Positions 57,462 through 64,000 of a stretch of 64,000 nucleotides of DNA are shown piece after piece (within the stretch, counting starts at the first letter, position 1; every line of letters starts with the position of its first letter). Both the position numbers and the translations under genes were made by a program. This DNA comes from Tessaracoccus coleopterorum (GTDB taxonomy: Bacteria > Actinomycetota > Actinomycetes > Propionibacteriales > Propionibacteriaceae). The stretch lies in assembly GCF_011174705.1 (NCBI RefSeq), contig NZ_JAANIJ010000001.1, forward strand, positions 1 to 64,000, read 5' to 3'. The notes beneath the pieces were generated by a model. The model had not been told where the DNA came from. It was given only the letters and a program-made list of their open reading frames with translations, and ran no database searches.

Positions 57462-59393
57462 GCCCCGCGGCCTGGTAGCCGCCTCAGGCCCGCGCTCCCG
57501 GGAATGCTCCGCGGCCGGTTCGGTGAGGATCACGCCGAGCGCCTCGAGCGCGATCTTCGGGGCGGTCAACCCGACCCGGTCGAGCACCTCGTCGCGTGCG
57601 GCATGCTTCAGGAACTGCTGCGGGATGCCGAATGTGAGGACCCTCGAGGTCGAGCCGGCCTCCGCGAGGCGTGAGCGCAGCCGCTGGCCGACGCCCCCTC
57701 CACGAGGTTGTCCTCGAGGGTGAGCACAAGATCGAATCCGTCCGCCGCAGCGACGAGGTCGGGGCTGATGGGGAGGGCCCACAGCGGATCCACCACGACC
57801 GCGGCCACACCCTGGTCGCGGAGGCGGTCGGCCACCGAGAGCGCCATGCCGACGAACTGTCCGTAACCGACGATCAGCACCTTGGCGGAAGGTTCGTGGC
57901 GGAGCACGTCGAGCCCGTTGAAGCCCTGCCCGCGTGCGAGACCGCGCGGATCTCGTCGGGCAGGCGTTCCTTCGAGTAGCGGATCACGGTCACGCCGTCG
58001 TCGACGTCGACGGCCTGGTCGAGCGCGGCCACCAGTCGGGCCTGATCCCTCGGGGCCGCGAGCCGGAGCCCGGGCACGATGCCCATCAACGTCATGTCCC
58101 ACATGCCGTTGTGACTCGGGCCGTCGCTGCCGGTCACGCCGGCGCGGTCAAGCAGAATGGTGATCCCGGCCCGGTGCAGCGCCGCGTCCATCAGGACCTG
58201 GTCGAAGGCCCGGTTGAGGAAGGTGGCATACAGGGCCACGACCGGGTGGAGCCCCGCCTTGGAGAGGCCCGCCGCAGACACGATGGCGTGCTGCTCGGCG
58301 ATGCCGACGTCGAAGATCCGGTCCGGGAATGCGGCCGCGAACCGGCCGAGGCCGACAGGGTTCAGCATCGCCGCGGTGATGGCCACCACGTCGGTGCGCC
58401 GCTGCCCCAACTGCACCATGGCCTCGGCCACCGCGTCCGTCCAGGTGGCCTGGACCGACGCCGATAGCGGTTCCCCGGTGAACTCGTTGATCCTGCCGAT
58501 GGCGTGGAAGCGGTCCTCCTCGTTCTCCTCGGCCGCCTGGAAGCCCTGCCCTTGCGGGTGACGCAGTGCACGATGACGGGCCCACCGAACTCCCGTGCCT
58601 GCTCGAGATGGTTGGTCAGCGCCGCTATGTCGTGTCCGTCGATCGGCCCGGTGTACTTGATGCCGAGATCGGAGAACATCGACTGCGGGGCGAGGACGTC
58701 CTTCACGCCGGTCTTGAATCCGTGCAGGAGGTCGTAGAAAGGGCGTCCGACCACGGGCAGCCGGGTCACGCCACGCTTGATGAAGGAGAGGGTCTTCTCG
58801 TAGCGATGGTCGGTGCGCAGACCGGCGAGGTGATTGGCGAGGCCCCGACGGTAGGCGTGTAGGAGCGGCCGTTGTCATTGACGATCACGACCAGGCGCAG
58901 GTCGTCATTGTCCGCGATGTTGTTGAGGGCCTCCCAGGCCATGCCGCCGGTCAGGGCACCGTCACCGATCACCGCGACCACCGTGCGGTCGTCGCCGGTC
59001 AGGCGGAATCCCTTCGCGAGCCCTCGGCCCACGAGAGTGAGGTCGAGGCGTGCGAGTTGCTGACCCAGTCGTGCTCGGATTCCGAGGGCTCCGGGTAGCC
59101 CGACAACCCTCCGCTCTGCCGCAGCGAATCGAAGCCTGCCATCCGACCCGTCAGCATCTTGTGGACGTAGCTCTGGTGCCCGTGTCGAAGATGACCGGGT
59201 CGTTCGGGGAGTCGAACACCTTGTGGATCGCGAGCGTCAACTCGACCACCCCGAGGTTGGGGCCGAGGTGGCCGCCGGTGCGGCTGACCTTCGTCACCAG
59301 GAAGGATCGGATCTCCGCCGCCAGCTGGTCGAGCTGTCTGCGTGACAGCGCACGCAGGTCGCGCGGGCTGGAGATCGAATCCAACAAAGACAT
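57405..59393 (-). CDS. dxs: 1-deoxy-D-xylulose-5-phosphate synthase
   Basis: About 650 residues with several frameshifts. First enzyme of the MEP isoprenoid pathway, TPP-dependent. Marks: [57 protein letters not shown] (TPP motif GDG..NN), [36 protein letters not shown], and [15 protein letters not shown]. The C-terminal end is not certain: the frame runs to 57405, over the pdxY end, but one lost base near 57490 would stop it at about 57485. ATG 59393. Confidence 0.93.
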
Positions 59394-59509
59394 GACCCCA
59401 TAGTACGGCCAATCTCGTGGGCGCCAGGGACATCGCGCGGCCCGCCGTCGTCCCCGGGACGCCGACCCGGTCTGCCAGGCGGGAGCGCCCGATCCGGCCG
59501 GAAGCCCGC

Positions 59510-59928
59510 CTACAACTTCGGGGTGAAGCGTGCATCGCGCAGCGCCTGGTCGATCAGGTCGACCCCCGGGCCACCCGGGTGAGCCGTGCCTCCTCCTGCT
59601 GCAGCACGCCCGCGGCCTGATCGACCGTCGCTGTGTCCACCACGCCCGCGAGCGACCTGCGCACGCCGGAGAGGCCGCTACGGGTGGCCACCAGTTGGGA
59701 TGCCACGAACTCGCGCGCCAGGCCGGCCAGCACGACCGGGTGCCTGCGCAGCACCTGGTAGCCCCGGTACTCGGACGGACACACGTCCAGCAGGTACGCC
59801 TCCGCCGTCGCCAGCCAGCCCGTCGAGCCCGGTGGTCGGACCGAACCCGGCCAACCCGGAGGGACGTAGACCCGGATCACCTCATCTGCATCGAACATAC
59901 GTACCATTGCAGCGCACGTGTCGGACAT
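59510..59928 (-). CDS. Hypothetical actinobacterial protein
   Basis: About 139 residues with one frameshift near 59570. Reads [20 protein letters not shown], then [56 protein letters not shown] and the end [13 protein letters not shown]. Composition is natural. ATG 59928 has GGGAGGGG 8 bases upstream. No function known to me. Confidence 0.6.
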
Positions 59929-59993
59929 TTCCAAACCCCTCCCCCGCCCGGCCTCCGACACACCGCCCCTGGCAGGTGGGGGCCGGGAACCGA

Positions 59994-60028
59994 CGGACGG
60001 CCGCACCCCGGCAGGGTGCGGCCGTCCG
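59994..60028 (-). terminator. Strong hairpin after the aconitase gene
   Basis: CGGACGGCCGCACCC and GGGTGCGGCCGTCCG form a perfect 15-bp stem with a 5-base loop, 11 bases after the acnA stop codon. Confidence 0.85.
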
Positions 60029-60039
60029 TGGCTGATGGA

Positions 60040-62707
<2,668 letters not shown>

Positions 62708-62864
62708 CATTCTCCTTCTCAGTGACGACCCGCAAACTCTCTTGACATCAAGATACCACGCTGGGGCATGGCCAGCGGCATCGCCGGACAGGTTCATCCT
62801 AGTGTCGTCGCCGCTCCCCGCGCCGCCGGTTGGGGGTTCGATCTCCAACCCGCAGCACACCCGA

Positions 62865-63987
62865 TCAGCGTGCCGGACGCAGGATCGCGACGCATTCGAC
62901 GTGATGCGTCATCGGGAACAGGTCGAAGCCCCGGATCGAGGTGGCCCGGTAGCCGTGCTCCGCGAAATAGGCGAGGTCACGGGCGAGCGCGGCCGGGTCG
63001 CATGCGACGTAGGCGACGGCACGCGGTCCGGTGGCGGCGACGGCCCTGACGACGTCCGCGCCGGCCCCTTGCGGGCGGGTCGAGCACGACGATGTCGGTG
63101 CGGTCGGGCAGGCGGCGCAGCGCCCGCTCGAGCGGTGAGGCGATGAACTCGGCCTCGGGAACGTTACGGCGCGCGCGCTCGATGGCCTCCCGGTTCGCCT
63201 CGACGCCGAGCACCCTGCACCCCGCATCCGCGAGCGCGCCCGCGAACAGCCCGACCCCGCAGTAGAGATCGAGCGCCCGCTCCCCTGCGGCCGGAGCCAG
63301 AGCGTCGAGCACGGCTCGGGTGAGGACCCGGGCGCCTCGCGGTGGACCTGCCAGAAACCGTCGGCCGCGACACTGAACGATCTCTCCCCGACACGCTGGC
63401 GCACGGGATCGGGACCGATCCTGGAGCCGTCCCGAGGTAGGTCGTCGCATCGGACCCGACGGCCACGATCACCTCGTCCCCGGGCGGGCAAGCGAGGTCG
63501 CCGTGCCGTAGTCGAGCCGGTCGGCGATGAGGCAGCCGCGTTCGGGCAACGCCACGACCCCGTGTGAGCGGCGACCGCGAAGGCCCAGCCAGCCCTCATC
63601 GTCGACAGAGAAGCGCATCCTGGTGCGCCAACCCGTGAGTCCTCCCGGAACGGCCTCGACCCGGCCCTCCCAGTCGATCCCCGCGAGCCTGCGCAGCTGC
63701 TCGGCCACCACGGCCGTCTTCAGGTCGAGCTGGGTCTCCACGTCGGCGAACTGCCAGTCGCAGCCGCCGCACTCTCCGGCGATCGGGCAGGGTGGCGTCA
63801 CCCGGCCGGGGGCGGCCTCGAGCACCTGCACGACCCGGGCGCGGTCGAACCGCTTCCCCCGCTCGACGACCTCGACCGCGACGCGCTCCCCTGGCAGCCC
63901 GCCGGTGACGAACAGCACCTTGCCGTCCGCGCGACCGACCACGTGCCCGCCGTGTGCCACGGCACCCAGGGTCAATTCGACCGTCAT
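62865..63987 (-). CDS. RlmD/TrmA-type RNA (uracil-C5) methyltransferase
   Basis: About 375 residues with several frameshifts. TRAM domain at the N-terminus ([20 protein letters not shown]), iron-sulphur Cys residues ([13 protein letters not shown]), the SAM-binding fold ([35 protein letters not shown]), and [16 protein letters not shown] followed by [13 protein letters not shown] with the catalytic Cys. The target is a uracil in 23S rRNA or tRNA; which one cannot be read. Start ATG 63987. Confidence 0.9.
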
Positions 63988-64000
63988 CGCCTGAACCTCT

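Overview
The window is GC-rich chromosomal DNA of an actinobacterium, most likely a member of the Propionibacteriaceae or a close relative. Three things suggest this: a pyrophosphate-type phosphofructokinase, a joined thrS / HIT / acyltransferase / PimA and pgsA / DUF881 / Sbp / DUF881 / GarA / FtsR / DUF151 / MerR run, and DUF3000 next to RNase D and Dxs. The family assignment is inference; Actinobacteria is well supported. A 28-bp site at 2283-2310 has the form of a chromosomal dif site, so the left end is probably the replication terminus. Gene orientation fits: genes left of it point right, and most housekeeping genes to its right point left, towards dif.

Almost every long gene is split by single-base frameshifts, including genes that must be intact in a living cell (thrS, dxs, acnA, phosphofructokinase). 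Wherever I checked, adding one base to a short G or C run restores the protein. I therefore treat these as sequencing or assembly errors and give each gene its full restored span. Only pieces that lack whole domains, or that are cut by insertion sequences, are called pseudogenes.

Layout. 1-2.2 kb: aldo/keto reductase, TPR protein and an EIIA-Glc-like PTS protein. 2.3-23 kb: an accessory zone next to dif. It holds an XRE regulator, a Cre-like tyrosine recombinase preceded by a loxP-shaped inverted repeat, two GNAT enzymes, a DUF1697 protein, an ECF-type sigma factor with a membrane-anchored partner, a decayed IS256 transposase, and an export locus (adaptor, ABC ATPase, permease, then a small secreted protein and a lipoprotein). 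The export locus is interrupted by a complete ISL3 element with an 8-bp target duplication. A complete IS1380 element follows, and it cuts a PIN-type toxin gene paired with an ImmA-like protein that lacks HExxH. Small membrane, VOC and HIT proteins complete the zone.

23.4-46.9 kb: mostly core genes. They include a kinase-like phosphotransferase, DUF1801, a PIG-L deacetylase, DUF937, Sua5, two TadE-like proteins bordered by a 25-bp tandem repeat, phosphofructokinase, a YihY membrane protein, the long leftward regulator / lipid / thrS cluster, an enoyl-CoA hydratase with an SDR, YbaK, a DMT transporter and an M48 peptidase. 46.97-52.6 kb: a small integrated element at tRNA-Val(GAC). It has a degenerate tRNA repeat at its far end, an excisionase, an integrase stump, a nucleotidase, and an unfamiliar two-gene operon for secreted proteins with a strong, apparently leaderless promoter. 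52.57-53.35 kb: four tRNA genes (Val, Cys, Gly, Val). 53.5-64 kb: core genes including a CbiX-like protein, MsrB, DUF3000, RNase D, PdxY, Dxs, aconitase and an RlmD-type rRNA methyltransferase.

The most original material is the loxP-like site with its recombinase, the two-protein secreted operon in the tRNA island, the export / secreted-peptide locus, and the PIN toxin with a protease-dead ImmA-like partner.
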